Assembly (NCBI GenBank): GCA_035685165.1
Contig: DASRBI010000010.1
Coordinates: 1 to 64,000, forward strand
DNA: 64,000 bases
Source of the DNA: DATFDN01 sp035685165
Lineage (GTDB): Bacteria > Pseudomonadota > Alphaproteobacteria > Acetobacterales > Acetobacteraceae
Direction of reading: 5' to 3'
Made by a program: the position numbers and the translations under genes. Positions 26,219-36,025 of this stretch are shown in pieces. Below the pieces are notes generated by a model, which saw nothing but the letters and a program-made list of their open reading frames with translations, was not told the origin of the DNA and did no database searches. How positions within the stretch are numbered: position 1 is the stretch's first letter; every line of letters begins with the position of its first letter.

Positions 26219-27405
26219 GACGCCGCGGGTAGCCAGACTCGCACCGTTGTGCCGCGCCCGACCTCGCTCTCGATTGCGAGCCGCCCGCGATGGCGGTTGA
26301 CGATGTGCTTGACGATGGCAAGGCCGAGGCCCGTGCCGCCGGTATTTCGCGAACGGGCCTTGTCCACGCGGTAGAAGCGTTCCGTCAGGCGCGGCAGGTG
26401 CTCGGCCGCGATGCCGGGGCCATCGTCGGCCACCTCCAGAACCACAGCCGATGCCTGCCCGGCCGGGCCGCCGGGCTGGGCGCGGACCGTGATTGCTCCC
26501 CCTTCCCGGCCATAGCGCAGCGCGTTGTCGAGCAGGTTCTGGATCACCTGTGCGAGCTGATCGGCGTCGCCCACCACATCAGGCAGGTCCGGCGCGAGGT
26601 CGAGGCGGATGCTGACGCGTCGCTCCGGCAAGCGCGGCTCGAAGGCAGCGACCAGCGCCGCGATCAGATCGGCGAGGTCCACCGGCTCCGACGGCGGCTG
26701 GTGTTCGGCCAGCTCGATTCGCGACAGGCTCAGCAGATCGTCGATCAGCCGGTTCATCCGCGCGGCTTGCTGCGCCATGATCTCCAGGAATCGCTGCTGG
26801 GCCGGCGGATCGCTGGCGGCCGGGCCGCGCAGCGTGTCGATGAAGCCGATCAAGGAGGCGAGCGGGGTGCGTAGCTCATGGCCCGCGTGAGCCACGAAGT
26901 CGGCCCGCATCCGCTCCACCGCACGCTCCCGCGTGCGGTCGGAGAGCACCATCACGAGGCAGCCGCCGTCGCTCATTGGCGGGCTGATCGGGACCACATG
27001 CGCCCGCACCTCGCGCCGCACCGGGACCGGCAGGGTGAGGTCCGCGCTCTGCGGCGCCTGCGCCGCCATGGCGCGCTCCGCCGCCGCCCGGAGCTGCGGG
27101 TTGCGAAGCACGGAGGGGATGTCGGCGCCGAAAGCCGCGCGCGCAGCCTCGTTGATGCGGCGCACCGCGCGGGTCTGATCGAGCACGATCACCGGATCCG
27201 GCAGCCGCTCCAAGACTGCCCCGTCCGTGCCGCGCATGGCCTCGATCTGCGCGGTGCCGCGGGCGAGCAGCCCCTGGAGTCGCGCGGTCTCGGCGCGCTC
27301 CCGGCGGAGTTTCGCGAGCAGGCGCAGCGCGATTGCCGCCAGGGCGGCGGCCAGCGCGGCGAGCACGGCGAGCGCGAGCGGATCGTCCACCGAAGGACAG
27401 GACAT
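26170..27405 (-). CDS. PhoR-like sensor histidine kinase, orphan
   Basis: Membrane sensor kinase of the PhoR class, 411 residues. An N-terminal hydrophobic stretch (about 10-31) may be one or two membrane helices. A PAS-like domain covers residues 55-155 (LERLPDPVIVLDQTRAVRRI). The HisKA H-box is in HAGHELRTPLASL (His about 176). The N box QNLLDNALRYG and the G boxes DDGPGIAAEHL and GTGLGLAIVKHIV follow. Family members phosphorylate a PhoB-type response regulator under phosphate limitation, but no response regulator, pst or phoU gene lies in the window. The C-terminus (AAPAAAPAAAGL) lies inside the converging AmpG-like gene. Confidence 0.88.
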   Translation of the reverse strand: MSCPSVDDPLALAVLAALAAALAAIALRLLAKLRRERAETARLQGLLARGTAQIEAMRGTDGAVLERLPDPVIVLDQTRAVRRINEAARAAFGADIPSVLRNPQLRAAAERAMAAQAPQSADLTLPVPVRREVRAHVVPISPPMSDGGCLVMVLSDRTRERAVERMRADFVAHAGHELRTPLASLIGFIDTLRGPAASDPPAQQRFLEIMAQQAARMNRLIDDLLSLSRIELAEHQPPSEPVDLADLIAALVAAFEPRLPERRVSIRLDLAPDLPDVVGDADQLAQVIQNLLDNALRYGREGGAITVRAQPGGPAGQASAVVLEVADDGPGIAAEHLPRLTERFYRVDKARSRNTGGTGLGLAIVKHIVNRHRGRLAIESEVGRGTTVRVWLPAASHAAAAPAAAPAAAGL

Positions 27406-27455
27406 CCCTCGGCCCGTGGTTGTCCAGAGGGATCGAAGGACACTATCTGAGGGCC

Positions 27456-28205
27456 ATGACCAAGGAGCCGCGCGTGGTCTGGCTGCTGCGCCGCGCCGAC
27501 GACGCGCTGGTGCTGGGGCACCGTTTGTCGGAATGGTGCGGCCATGCGCCGATGCTGGAGGAGGACCTGGCGCTGGCGAACATCGCGCTCGACCAGATCG
27601 GGCTGGCGCGCGCGCTGTATCAGGAGGTCGGGGCGGCGCTGGGGCGCGACGAGGACCAGCTCGCCTATCTGCGCGGCGAGCGCGACTATCTGAATCTGCT
27701 GATCGTCGAGCAGCCGAACGGGGATTTCGCGCGAACGATCGTGCGCCAGTTGCTCTACAGCGCGGTGATGGCGCCGTTCTGGCGGCTGGCGTCCAGTTCC
27801 ACTGATGCCGCCATCGCCGCCGTCGCGGCGAAAGCCGAGAAGGAGGCCGCCTACCATCTGCGCCATGCGGCGGAATGGACGGTTCGGCTGGGCGACGGCA
27901 CCGATGAGAGCCGTCGGCGCACCGAAGCGGCGCTCGACTGGCTCTGGCGCTTCACCGACGAGATGTTCGCCGACGACGACGTGGAGCGGGCGATGGTCGC
28001 CGACGGTGCGGCGCCCGATCTGGCCTCGGTGCGCGGCGAATGGGAGCGGACGGTGGGCAATGTGCTCGCGCGGGCGACCCTGGCGCGTCCCGAGCCGGGC
28101 TTTCCGCGCAGCGGCGGCCGGCAGGGACGGCACGGCGAGGAGCTCGGCCACATGCTCGCCGAAATGCAGCACCTCCAGCGCGCCTATCCGGGGGCGACAT
28201 GGTGA
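27456..28205 (+). CDS. paaC: Phenylacetyl-CoA epoxidase subunit PaaC
   Basis: Structural subunit of the phenylacetyl-CoA 1,2-epoxidase complex (PaaABCE), which also needs PaaD for assembly. 249 residues from the ATG at 27456, the normal length. Typical parts are LVLGHRLSEWCGHAPMLEED (near the start), DQLAYLRGERDYLNLLIVEQP, FARTIVRQLLYSAV, and the C-terminal GRQGRHGEELGHMLAEMQHLQRAYP. The four-helix ferritin-like fold is expected, but PaaC lacks catalytic iron ligands in known enzymes. It is followed by paaD with a seven-base overlap. The neighbouring subunits paaA, paaB and paaE are missing. Confidence 0.9.
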   Translation: MTKEPRVVWLLRRADDALVLGHRLSEWCGHAPMLEEDLALANIALDQIGLARALYQEVGAALGRDEDQLAYLRGERDYLNLLIVEQPNGDFARTIVRQLLYSAVMAPFWRLASSSTDAAIAAVAAKAEKEAAYHLRHAAEWTVRLGDGTDESRRRTEAALDWLWRFTDEMFADDDVERAMVADGAAPDLASVRGEWERTVGNVLARATLARPEPGFPRSGGRQGRHGEELGHMLAEMQHLQRAYPGATW

Positions 28206-28690
28206 ATGAAGCGGCGCTGACCGCGCGGGCGGCGGAGGTGGCCGCCGTGGTGCCCGATCCGGAATTGCCGTTCCTTACCATCGGCGAGCTCGGCATGGTG
28301 CGCGGCGCGGCGGCGAAGGACGGCGCGATCGAGGTGGCGCTCAGCCCGACCTATATCGGCTGCCCCGCGACAAGGTTGATCGCGGAGGAAGTTGCGTCGG
28401 CCCTTGAGCGGGCAGGGATCGGCGGGGCGCGGGTGCGGACCGTGCTGGCGCCGGCCTGGACGACGGACTGGATCACCGAGGCGGGGCGGGAAAAATTGGC
28501 GGCGCACGGCATCGTGCCGCCACCGCTCGGCGCCGCGCGCGCCGCACTGTTCGAGCGCCCGGCCCTGCGCTGCCCCGCCTGCGGCGGCACGCGGACGGAA
28601 CTGCTGAGTGCGTTCGGTACCACGCCCTGCAAGGCGCTGCACCGGTGCCTCGACTGCGCCGAGCCGTTCGAGGCGTTCAAGTGCCTCTGA
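28199..28690 (+). CDS. paaD: Phenylacetyl-CoA epoxidase assembly protein PaaD
   Basis: 163-residue PaaD-like protein, MIP18/DUF59-type N-terminal domain with PDPELPFLTIGELGMVRGA (near the start), then LSPTYIGCPATRLIAEEV, and a C-terminal four-Cys metal site (CPACGG ... HRCLDCAEPF). It is required for maturation of the di-iron epoxidase. The start ATG at 28199 overlaps the paaC stop, so the two are co-translated. Transcription runs toward a glycan-modification gene on the other strand. With paaA/B/E absent, its partner subunits would have to be elsewhere in the genome. Confidence 0.9.
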   Translation: MVNEAALTARAAEVAAVVPDPELPFLTIGELGMVRGAAAKDGAIEVALSPTYIGCPATRLIAEEVASALERAGIGGARVRTVLAPAWTTDWITEAGREKLAAHGIVPPPLGAARAALFERPALRCPACGGTRTELLSAFGTTPCKALHRCLDCAEPFEAFKCL

Positions 28691-28720
28691 ACCCGGTGGC
28701 GGAGGCGGCGATGTGAGTAG

Positions 28721-29371
28721 CTACCTCACCCCATGCCCCGTCTGCGGCGCGTGTTTCGGCAGATGCCGGCCGCGCTCGAACACTGCGAGGCTGTCATAGA
28801 AGTGCATCGACAGGGTTGACCGCGTGAAGTCGGTCGGTCGCACCGCGCCGCGGCTCAGGTCGGCGTTCAGCTCGTCGAGTAGCGCCTTGCAGAGCTCCAG
28901 GAAGCTGCCTTCGCGCCGCAAGCCGCCGCCGAATTCCGGCCAGTAGCAGGCGTGCAGATCCTCGACGAGGTAAGCGCCGTTGCGGTCCATCCGCGGATAC
29001 AGGTGCCGGAACGTCGCCGTCATGTGCTGCATGACATGCGTACCGTCGTCGATGACAATATCAGGCGAGCCGAACTCAGCGAGCACGCGGTCGAGGAACG
29101 CGGCGTCGGCCTGATGGCCGATCCGCACCGCGATCTGCGGCTCCTCGAAATCCGCGCAGTCGGTGCGAATGTCGAGGCCGACGATCTGCGCGTAGGGGCC
29201 GAGCCAGCGTTTCCACATTTGCAGCGACCCGCCCTCGCCCGCGCCGATCTCGATCAGCAGGCAGGGGCGATTCTTGTAGCGGGCCAGATGCCGCTCATAG
29301 GCCGGAAAGAAGTGCGTCCATTTATGGATCAGGCGCTGGTCGTTCGTCAGGAAGTCCGACCACAGGCTCAT
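28721..29371 (-). CDS. Class-I SAM-dependent methyltransferase (demethylmacrocin/TylE-like)
   Basis: 216-residue methyltransferase. The SAM-binding loop is LLIEIGAGEGGSLQMW (about 39-54), followed by GLDIRTDC, and the family motif with ASPDIVIDDGTHVMQHM-like residues (read as GSPDIVIDDGTHVMQ). The C-terminal YDSLAVFERGRH is typical of glycan or macrolide O-methyltransferases related to TylE/CmcI. It starts at the stop of the aminotransferase gene (one-base overlap, TGATG), so the two are co-translated. The likely substrate is a sugar or surface polysaccharide made by this cassette; that is inferred from the neighbours. Confidence 0.8.
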   Translation of the reverse strand: MSLWSDFLTNDQRLIHKWTHFFPAYERHLARYKNRPCLLIEIGAGEGGSLQMWKRWLGPYAQIVGLDIRTDCADFEEPQIAVRIGHQADAAFLDRVLAEFGSPDIVIDDGTHVMQHMTATFRHLYPRMDRNGAYLVEDLHACYWPEFGGGLRREGSFLELCKALLDELNADLSRGAVRPTDFTRSTLSMHFYDSLAVFERGRHLPKHAPQTGHGVR

Positions 29372-30537
29372 CAGGCGGCGCTCCGGTTTGCACCTAGCGC
29401 GGCAAGCACGGAATCGCAGATATGCGCGACCGCCTGCTCGGAGAGATCGGCGTGCATCGGTAGCGCGAGGATGCGCTGGGCGAGCGATTCCGACACCGGC
29501 AGCGCCGCGCCGTCGTGGTGCGGCGCGTAGGCCGGTTGCAGGTGCAAGGGGCGCGGATAGTAGATCGCCGTCGGCACGCCGCGCGCACGCAAACCGGACA
29601 GCACCTGGTCGCGGCTGGCCGCATCGGGCAGCAGGATCGAATAGATCGCCCAGGCAGCGGTGCTGTCCGGCACCCGCGCGGGTACCTGCACCGCGCCCGC
29701 GAGGCGGCGGTCGTAGAGGCGCGCCACTTCCTCGCGGCGCGCCAGCTCCTCCTCGAACACCGTTAGCTTCGCGAGCAGCACGGCGGCCTGAATGGAATCG
29801 AGGCGGCCATTCATGCCGGTGCGCAGCACCTCGTAGCGCGTGGCGCCCTCGCCGTGCGTGCGGAGACTGCGGTAGAGCGCGGCGCGCTCGGCGCTGTCGG
29901 TGAACATCGCCCCGCCGTCGCCATAGCCGCCGAGCGGCTTGGAGGGGAAGAAGCTGGTGACGGTGGCCTCCGCCGCGGCGCCGAGGCGCTTGCCCCCGAG
30001 CGCGCAGCCGAAGCTCTGCGCGAGATCGTCCAAGGCGAATAGCCCCTCGCGCGCGGCGATGGCGCGCAGCGCCGGCCAGTCCGCCGGCTGGCCGAACAGA
30101 TCGACGCCGATCAGCGCGCGCGGGCGCAGCCTGCCCGCGCGGCGCACCTCGCTGATGCGTGCCTCCAGATGCGCGGGATCGATCTGGAAGCTGGCGGGAT
30201 CGACATCGACGAACACCGGCGTGGCACCGAGCACGAGCGGCACCTCGGCGGTCGCGGTGTAGGTGAAGGCGGGGAGGAACACCGCGTCGCCGCGGCCGAT
30301 GCCTTCGGCCATCAGCGCGATCTGGAGTCCGTCGGTGCCGCTGCTGACGCCGACGCAATGGCGCGCGCCGCAGAACGCGGCGAGCTTTTCCTCGAGCTCG
30401 GCGACCTCGGGGCCGAGGATGAACTGGCAATGCGCAAGCACCGCCTCGAGGCGCCGCCGCAACTCCGGTTCGATGCGCTTCTGCTGGGCCTTGAGGTCGA
30501 GGAAAGGGATCGCCGGCTGCGCGGCGGCATTGCTCAT
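29371..30537 (-). CDS. DegT/DnrJ/EryC1-family sugar aminotransferase
   Basis: PLP-dependent nucleotide-sugar aminotransferase, 388 residues. Diagnostic parts are IPFLDLKAQQKRIEPEL near the start, GVSSGTDGLQIAL (PLP phosphate), ALDDLAQSFGC and the Schiff-base Lys in TSFFPSKPLGGYGDGGA (K200). The AAWAIYSILLPD and YYPRPLHLQPAY segments match enzymes of the WlbE/WbpE type, which aminate UDP-2-acetamido-3-oxo-glucuronate. It sits between the CapD/WbpM-like dehydratase and the methyltransferase on one strand, and overlaps the former by four bases. Exact sugar unknown. Confidence 0.85.
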   Translation of the reverse strand: MSNAAAQPAIPFLDLKAQQKRIEPELRRRLEAVLAHCQFILGPEVAELEEKLAAFCGARHCVGVSSGTDGLQIALMAEGIGRGDAVFLPAFTYTATAEVPLVLGATPVFVDVDPASFQIDPAHLEARISEVRRAGRLRPRALIGVDLFGQPADWPALRAIAAREGLFALDDLAQSFGCALGGKRLGAAAEATVTSFFPSKPLGGYGDGGAMFTDSAERAALYRSLRTHGEGATRYEVLRTGMNGRLDSIQAAVLLAKLTVFEEELARREEVARLYDRRLAGAVQVPARVPDSTAAWAIYSILLPDAASRDQVLSGLRARGVPTAIYYPRPLHLQPAYAPHHDGAALPVSESLAQRILALPMHADLSEQAVAHICDSVLAALGANRSAA

Positions 30538-32441
30538 GTGCGCGTCACCATGGGAACGGCTCCGTCGGCGTTGTGCTCGAATTCCGGCACGAGCCGGCCG
30601 AGAAGGGTCAGGGCGAGCCGTTCCTGCCCGCCGCGGCAGGCGGCGGCAAGCTCCTCGATCGCGCGTCCGACGAATGCCGGGTCTGCCGTGCGCGGGGCGG
30701 CCATCAGCAGGCCGGCATAGGGGGTGGGCTTCGGCGGCTCCTTGCCGTGAAACAGCTCCTCATAGAGCTTCTCGCCAGGGCGCAGGCCCGTGAACTGGAT
30801 CCGCACGTCCACATCGGGCCGCAGCCCGGCGAGGCGGATCATTTGCCGCGCGAGATCGACGATCTTCACCGGCGCGCCCATGTCGAGCACGAAGATGCCG
30901 CCCTGCGCCGCTTCGGGGAGCCCGGCGGCGGCCGTGCCGACGACGCTTGCCTGCAAGACGAGGCCCACCGCCTCGCGCACGGTCATGAAATAGCGCCGCA
31001 TGTCGGGGTGCGTGACCGTCAGCGGTCCGCCGCGCTCGAGCTGGCGCTGGAACAGCGGCACCACCGAGCCGGTGCTGCCGAGCACGTTGCCGAAGCGCAC
31101 GGTGACGCAGCGCATCCCCGCGCCCCCCTTCTGCGCGGCGATGTCGAGCGCCTGGCAGTACATCTCGGCGAGGCGCTTGGAGGCGCCCATGACGCTGGTG
31201 GGGTTCACCGCCTTGTCGGTGGAGATGAAGACCATCGCCGCCGCGCCCACCGCGCGGGCGGCGTCGGCCACGTGGCGCGTTCCAGCGACGTTCGTCAGCA
31301 GCCCGTCGAGCGGGTTCGCCTCCACCATCGGCACGTGCTTGAGCGCGGCGGCGTGGAACACAAGCTCAGGGCGGAGGCGATCGAAAATGTCACGGATGCG
31401 TCGCTCGTCGCGAATGTCGGCAAGCAGCGCGCGGCGCGGCACCGCCGGATTCTGCTCGGCCAGTTCGAGCTCGATCTGCCAGAGCGCGTATTCGCCGTTA
31501 TCCAGCAGGATCAGCAGCTCCGGCCCGAGCCCGGCGATCTGGCGGGCAAGCTCGCTGCCGATGGTGCCGCCCGCGCCGGTGACGATCACCCGCCTGCCCT
31601 GGATCAGCCGCGCCATGCCCTCGCGGTCGAGCGGCACCTGCGGGCGGTTCAGCAGATCCTCGATGGCGACCGGGCGGAGATCGATCGGCTTGGGTTCGGC
31701 GGTGTCGAGCGCCGTGAGGCGCGGCGCCTGACGCACGGCCATGCCGTAGCGCTCGGCTTCTTCCAAGAGCGCGGCGAGGCGGCTGCCGATCAGGTCGGGT
31801 GACACGAGCACGAGCAGGCGGGGCAGCCGGCCTGCCTCGTGGAGGCGGGCGAGAACGGCGGCGGCGTCGTCCACGGTGCCGAGGATCGGACGGTTCTGGA
31901 TGCGCCGTCCCGGCTGGCGGGCACCGAGGGCGAGCAGGCCCGCGACGCGGAGCGAGGGCTCCCGCTCTCTCCGGAGCGCCTGAAGAAACAGGTCCGCGTC
32001 CTCAACAGCCCCGGCGAGAAGGGCGGTGCCCTCGGCGCGGGCCTCGCCGGCGGGGGGGCCGGGCAGGGCCTCGCGGGCCTGAAGAGCAAGGCGCGGTGCG
32101 GCGAGCAGGGCGAAGAGGGCGAGCGCGAACACGGCCGGGAGGGCTGGGTTGGGCAGGCCGAGCCCGGTGGTGGCGGCGGCGAGGATGGCGGCGGCGCCGA
32201 CGCTCGCCCCGGCGAGATGGAGGAGATCGGAGGGGCCGGCGAAGCGCCAATACTGGCGGTGCAGGCCAAAGGGCAGCCCGGCCAGCACCAGCCCGGCCGC
32301 CCCGGCGGCGACCGGCCAAAGGGGTTCGAGCGCGGGCGCGGCCGGGGCGGCGATCCAACGCGCCAGCGGCACGGCCAGCGCGGCGAGCGCGCCGTCGAGC
32401 ACGACATTGGCGGCGATCTTCAGCGTGGGCCGGGCGGGCAT
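30534..32441 (-). CDS. CapD/WbpM-like UDP-sugar 4,6-dehydratase
   Basis: Membrane-bound nucleoside-diphosphate-sugar epimerase/dehydratase, 635 residues from the ATG at 32439-32441 (MPARPTLKIAANVVLDG). An upstream ATG at 32504 adds 21 unlikely residues. The N-terminal third has about four hydrophobic segments. A CoA-binding-like region precedes the SDR Rossmann motif VIVTGAGGTIGSELA (about 285-299). AALKHVPMVEANPLDGL and STDKAVNPTSVMGASKR follow. In the last, Met takes the place of the usual Tyr in the SDR triad (MxxxK), as in WbpM. It should act on UDP-GlcNAc for a surface polysaccharide. It is first of a three-gene unit with the aminotransferase and methyltransferase. Confidence 0.86.
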   Translation of the reverse strand: MPARPTLKIAANVVLDGALAALAVPLARWIAAPAAPALEPLWPVAAGAAGLVLAGLPFGLHRQYWRFAGPSDLLHLAGASVGAAAILAAATTGLGLPNPALPAVFALALFALLAAPRLALQAREALPGPPAGEARAEGTALLAGAVEDADLFLQALRREREPSLRVAGLLALGARQPGRRIQNRPILGTVDDAAAVLARLHEAGRLPRLLVLVSPDLIGSRLAALLEEAERYGMAVRQAPRLTALDTAEPKPIDLRPVAIEDLLNRPQVPLDREGMARLIQGRRVIVTGAGGTIGSELARQIAGLGPELLILLDNGEYALWQIELELAEQNPAVPRRALLADIRDERRIRDIFDRLRPELVFHAAALKHVPMVEANPLDGLLTNVAGTRHVADAARAVGAAAMVFISTDKAVNPTSVMGASKRLAEMYCQALDIAAQKGGAGMRCVTVRFGNVLGSTGSVVPLFQRQLERGGPLTVTHPDMRRYFMTVREAVGLVLQASVVGTAAAGLPEAAQGGIFVLDMGAPVKIVDLARQMIRLAGLRPDVDVRIQFTGLRPGEKLYEELFHGKEPPKPTPYAGLLMAAPRTADPAFVGRAIEELAAACRGGQERLALTLLGRLVPEFEHNADGAVPMVTRT

Positions 32442-32509
32442 CGGCCCCGTATAGCCAGGGGCAGCGTTCTTGCGCGAGTGCCGCGCTAGGCGTGGCACCC
32501 CCACGCATT

Positions 32510-32538
32510 GTCATGGCCGGGCAAAGCCCAGGCATGAC
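32510..32538. repeat. Dispersed-type palindrome between glgX and the CapD-like gene
   Basis: Two 13-base arms (32510-32522 and 32526-32538) pair with two mismatches around AAA. The core is like the TCATGnCCGGGC...GCCCnGGCATGA palindromes repeated in many alphaproteobacterial genomes. Only this copy was seen in the window. It lies between glgX and the dehydratase gene. Confidence 0.5.
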
Positions 32539-32573
32539 GACAACAGCCGCCGGCCGACAGTTCCCGCGCGGGG

Positions 32574-34835
<2,262 letters not shown>

Positions 34836-34960
34836 GAAAAGCTCCTCGGCGCGGCTTAAGGAAAGATAAGCTCGCGGACGGAGCGGGGAGCGCCGATTAC
34901 GGCTTCTTGAGCCCGCGACGGGGCACAAGCAGGTGGGCAGCGATTTGGGCGGCGGCCCGC

Positions 34961-35956
34961 TCAGCGGTGGATGATGACGTAGTGGATCGTCAGGTGCAGC
35001 GGCACTTCCTCGGCGTGTTCGGAGGAAAGTGGCGGCAGGTGCGCGTTGCGGAACACGGCGATCGCGGCCATGTCCAGCCATTGCGAGCCGGAGCGCGAGA
35101 CGATCGCGACCTTCTCCACGTCGCCGTTGCGGCGGATCACGAGGTCAAGCCCGACATCGCCCTGCTCGCCGTTCTCCCCGGCCTGCGGCGGGTAATAGGA
35201 ATGGCGCTCCCACCATGCCTCGAACTCGTTGAACCAGTCGGGGCCGACTTCCTTGCTGTCGGAACGGCCGAAAATCTTCGTTTCCGGTGCGCCGAGCACG
35301 CCGTGGCCGAGCGAGAGGTCGATTCCCCGCCCGAGCCGTTCGGGCGCCGGGCGTGAGGAAGGTGCGGCGGGACGGCCGAGTGAGAAATTCATCGGTGGCG
35401 GGAACACCGGGCGCGGCGGGGCGAGCGGGCGAGCGGCGGGGCGCGGCGGCGCGGCGGGGGCGGGAGGCGGCGGCAAGGGGATCGCCTGGATCTCGGGCTC
35501 GGGCGAGGGCCGCGCCTGGGGCGGGATTGGCGGCGGCGGGGCGGGCTTGGGCTGCGGCGGCGCTGCCTGTTCGGGCCGGGGCTGGGTTTGTGGCTGCGGC
35601 GGCACGGCGACCGGTGGCGGCGGGACGGGGGCAGCCTGGGGTTGCGGCTCCGGCTGCGGCGGCGACTCGGGAGTGGCGCGCGAGGGCGCGGACTCGGGCA
35701 AGGGCCGGGGCGCGGGCGTGGGCTGCGGGGCGGCGATTTCCGGCTGCTTCGCGCCTCCGCCCTCGAAGATCAGCGGCACCGACACGGGCGGCGACCACTC
35801 GGGCTGCTCGATCTGCCGGTGCGCGAGCAGGATGGCGGCGGCCAGCAGCACCAGGTGGAGCAGCGCCGAAACGGTGACGGAGGGCGCGAGCCGCCCGCGT
35901 CGCTCGCGGTCGTTGCGGCCGAAGCCGTTGGCAGTAAGGGCCTTCGCGCTGCTCAT
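34961..35956 (-). CDS. TonB-like energy transducer with long Pro-rich linker
   Basis: 331 residues: a short cytoplasmic basic start, one membrane segment (about 25-45, VTVSALLHLVLLAAAILLAH), a Pro-rich periplasmic linker (about 60-185, Pro/Gln/Ala repeats) and a TonB-type C-terminal domain from about 240 (SYYPPQAGENGEQGDVGLDL ... LPPLSSEHAEEVPLHLTIHY). TonB couples proton-motive force to outer-membrane receptors through ExbB/ExbD; no exbB or exbD gene lies in the window. It is on the minus strand upstream of hyuB, whose start is 70 bp away on the other strand. The family is clear; the specific role is not. Confidence 0.82.
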   Translation of the reverse strand: MSSAKALTANGFGRNDRERRGRLAPSVTVSALLHLVLLAAAILLAHRQIEQPEWSPPVSVPLIFEGGGAKQPEIAAPQPTPAPRPLPESAPSRATPESPPQPEPQPQAAPVPPPPVAVPPQPQTQPRPEQAAPPQPKPAPPPPIPPQARPSPEPEIQAIPLPPPPAPAAPPRPAARPLAPPRPVFPPPMNFSLGRPAAPSSRPAPERLGRGIDLSLGHGVLGAPETKIFGRSDSKEVGPDWFNEFEAWWERHSYYPPQAGENGEQGDVGLDLVIRRNGDVEKVAIVSRSGSQWLDMAAIAVFRNAHLPPLSSEHAEEVPLHLTIHYVIIHR

Positions 35957-36025
35957 GTTCCGCGGCGGCTATAGCCGCTCGTAGCGGGCGTTGTCTTGCG
36001 CGGGGATCGGTGTTTCGCTCCGGGC

